DNA from: Candidatus Bathyarchaeota archaeon
GTDB lineage: Archaea; Thermoproteota; Bathyarchaeia; Bathyarchaeales; DTEX01
Reading direction: 5' to 3'
Assembly: GCA_025059045.1 (NCBI GenBank)
Contig: JANXEA010000013.1
Location: forward strand, 97,896 to 161,895
Length of the DNA stretch: 64,000 nt
Shown here: one piece after another, positions 62,392-64,000 of the stretch
Layout of the letters: the number at the start of each line of letters is the position of its first letter
Position numbering within the stretch: position 1 is the stretch's first letter
Translations under genes and position numbers: made by a program
Notes under the pieces: model-generated
What the model was told of the DNA's origin: nothing
Databases searched by the model: none
Seen by the model: only the letters and a program-made list of their open reading frames with translations

Positions 62392-63152
62392 AAAGAAAGG
62401 GGGGCGGAGGTCACTTAAAACGTGAGGTAGCCCCAGGTTTCTGGCCCATCCGCAAGAAGGAGGCTGTCTGGTCCGTTAAACCTATACCCGGACCACACCC
62501 GATTAGTCGCTGCATACCCATAGCATTAATCGTTCGAGACATGCTGGGATTAGCTCAAACTAGAAAAGAGGTTAAAAAAATAGTTTCACAGGGAAAAATT
62601 CTGGTGGATGGGAGACCCATACGTGATGATCGCTTTCCAGCAGGCTTAATGGATGTTATTTCGATTCCTGAAATCGAAAAGAATTTCCGTGTCCTGCCAT
62701 CTAAGAAGGGTTTATCACTTCACCCAATCCCCCAAGATGAGGCTGGGTTCAAGATTTGTAGAATCGAGAATAAAACAACCCTGAAGGAGGGGCATATACA
62801 ACTAAACCTTCATGATGGAAGAAACATTCTCATATGCAATGAGAACACGCCAAACCCAATACAAAACGAATACGAAACATTAGATACGTTGGCGATAGCC
62901 CTGCCAAACCAGGAGATCTTAGAACACTTCAAGATTGGGGAGGGAATGTTCGCATCCGTCATCGGAGGCGAAAACATAGGAAAATTCGGCACTGTCACCT
63001 CAATCATAAAAGAGACTGGCCGCAAACGTAGAAGATGGCTTGTTACCCTCAGGAACAGCGGAGATGAGACTTTCCAAACGATTCTAGACTACGTCTTCAT
63101 CATAGGAGACAAGAAACCAAAGATCTCAATCCCAAGCCTGGAGGGAGACTGA
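62388..63152 (+). CDS. rps4e: 30S ribosomal protein eS4 (S4e)
   Basis: A 254-residue eS4. HLKREVAPGFWPIRKKE and the S4-like RNA-binding segment TRKEVKKIVSQGKILVDGRP are followed by a KOW-type region (GENIGKFGTVTSIIKETG). The position between uL24 and uL5 is the standard archaeal order. Confidence 0.97.
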   Translation: MKRKGGGGHLKREVAPGFWPIRKKEAVWSVKPIPGPHPISRCIPIALIVRDMLGLAQTRKEVKKIVSQGKILVDGRPIRDDRFPAGLMDVISIPEIEKNFRVLPSKKGLSLHPIPQDEAGFKICRIENKTTLKEGHIQLNLHDGRNILICNENTPNPIQNEYETLDTLAIALPNQEILEHFKIGEGMFASVIGGENIGKFGTVTSIIKETGRKRRRWLVTLRNSGDETFQTILDYVFIIGDKKPKISIPSLEGD

Positions 63153-63159
63153 GAATCAG

Positions 63160-63699
63160 ATGATAACAACAGAAAGTGTTGAGGCAATGCAGAGTAATCC
63201 TATGCTTAAGCCAAGGATCGATAAAGTAGTGGTCAACGTGTCTGTTGGGAAATCCGGTGAACCACTAGAAAAAGCAATGAAAATAATCCAGGAGCTGACA
63301 GAACAAAAACCCTGCATCAGAAAGGCGAAGAAGACTATAAGGGACTTCGGAATTAGAAAGAATGAACCTATCGCTTGCATCGTAACTCTCAGAGGGCAAA
63401 AAGCTACATCTTTTCTCAAGAAAGCCTTCTCGGCTGTCGATAACAAGATCCGAGGGGAATGCATAGATAAGCTTGGAAATCTCTCATTCGGAATCAAAGA
63501 ACACATAGATATTCCAGGAGTAAAATATAACCCGGAACTTGGGATAATCGGGATGGACATCTGCATATCCCTAAGCAGACCCGGGTATAGGGTGAAATGG
63601 AGACGAAGGGCCAAGTCTAAGGTTGGCAAAGATCATCTTTTGACCCCTGAGGAGACAATTTCTTTCCTTAAAGAGGAATTTGGTGTTGAAATATTGTGA
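63160..63699 (+). CDS. rpl5: 50S ribosomal protein uL5
   Basis: A 179-residue L5, which binds 5S rRNA. VVNVSVGKSGEPLEKAMKII, the central FGIKEHIDIPGVKYNPELG and GMDICISLSRPGYRVKWRR are conserved. It ends 12 bases before the uS14 start; GAGGTGA at the end of the gene serves as the next ribosome-binding site. Confidence 0.97.
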   Translation: MITTESVEAMQSNPMLKPRIDKVVVNVSVGKSGEPLEKAMKIIQELTEQKPCIRKAKKTIRDFGIRKNEPIACIVTLRGQKATSFLKKAFSAVDNKIRGECIDKLGNLSFGIKEHIDIPGVKYNPELGIIGMDICISLSRPGYRVKWRRRAKSKVGKDHLLTPEETISFLKEEFGVEIL

Positions 63700-63711
63700 G
63701 GTGAGCAATAT

Positions 63712-63876
63712 TTGAGCAAACAGCCGATAAAGAAAATTAGAAAGTTCGGTAAGGGAAGCAGGCCGTGCAGAAGATGCGGATCTTACGGTCCAATAATCCG
63801 AAGGTATGGTATCAACTTATGCAGACAATGTTTCAGAGAAGTCGCTCCGAAATTAGGTTTCAAGAAGTATGAGTAG
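63712..63876 (+). CDS. rps14: 30S ribosomal protein uS14 (zinc-binding form)
   Basis: A 54-residue protein beginning at TTG with GAGGTGA 7 bases upstream. [22 protein letters not shown] forms the zinc ribbon with four cysteines, and [14 protein letters not shown] is the typical C-terminus. It is too short for many gene callers. Confidence 0.96.
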   Translation: MSKQPIKKIRKFGKGSRPCRRCGSYGPIIRRYGINLCRQCFREVAPKLGFKKYE

Positions 63877-63895
63877 TAAGAAGGTGGAAAATGAA

Positions 63896-64000
63896 ATGGA
63901 TACAATATCCAATGGGCTTACAACGATAATGAACAATGAGCTAAGAAGAAAGAAGGAGTGCATAATTGCGCCAGCCTCTAAGCTGCTGGGAAGCGTACTT
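63896..64000 (+). CDS. rps8: 30S ribosomal protein uS8, N-terminal part (runs off right edge)
   Basis: The first 35 codons are visible: DTISNGLTTIMNNELRRKKE and IIAPASKLLGSVL match the N-terminus of archaeal S8. I place the start at ATG 63896, with AAGGTGG 8 bases upstream; an in-frame ATG at 63869 overlaps the uS14 stop and would add nine residues. The rest of the gene lies outside the window. Confidence 0.93.
   Translation, partial: MDTISNGLTTIMNNELRRKKECIIAPASKLLGSVL

Overview
This is archaeal chromosome. The evidence is the ribosomal protein set (uL22, uS3, uL29, uS17, uL14, uL24, eS4, uL5, uS14, uS8, plus eS17 and eS30), RNase P protein Rpp29 inside the ribosomal operon, a histone, the archaeal amidotransferase GatDE, Trm1, NucS, a HerA/NurA pair, three tRNA genes with introns, and TATA-box promoters. 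Many genes start with TTG or GTG. The mix of histone, eS30, GatDE, GH3/GH53 enzymes, OPT-like transporters and a corrinoid-activator homologue suggests a TACK-group archaeon, most likely Bathyarchaeia-like. That placement is inference from gene content, not a phylogeny.

Layout. 1-6 kb: a partial radical SAM/B12 protein, tRNA-Glu, histone, eS17, NucS, eS30, a second radical SAM protein and a class II amidotransferase. 6-19.8 kb: metabolism, with a GH3 glycosidase, the NAD genes nadX, nadC and nadE, Trm1, a RACo-like corrinoid activator, an aminotransferase, an M42 peptidase and a GH53 galactanase-like enzyme whose N-terminus looks frameshifted. 19.9-31 kb: information processing and regulation, with HerA/NurA, several small winged-helix proteins (three share an unusual N-terminal strand-strand-helix module), PurA, GatE/GatD and an EF-Tu domain-2-like protein. 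31.1-31.5 kb: a cluster of TGGAAA/TTTCCA palindromes and a tRNA-Leu with a long intron.

31.6-44.8 kb is the most unusual region. Two large OPT-like transporters alternate with two giant FtsX-type permeases. The permeases share a membrane and C-terminal layout but carry different exported domains. One is an M28-peptidase fold in which the recognisable zinc-ligand positions have been replaced; the other has a carboxypeptidase-regulatory-like N-terminus. No ABC ATPase is encoded with them. I consider this the best candidate for an undescribed envelope system.

45-47.4 kb holds a cupin/phosphomannose-isomerase-like protein and a class V aminotransferase. 47.5-49.9 kb is a decayed integration site: a tRNA-Leu with a non-canonical D-loop intron, an integrase fragment, a would-be lipoprotein with TGA at its lipobox cysteine, a winged-helix pseudogene and a second, frameshifted integrase relict. 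An ABC-2 exporter follows. 52-57.2 kb has a PadR regulator with a promoter palindrome, a small membrane protein, and a MacB/LolC-like permease with its ATPase. After a phosphodiesterase-family protein, the ribosomal operon (starting from a TATA box that implies a leaderless mRNA) runs off the right edge.
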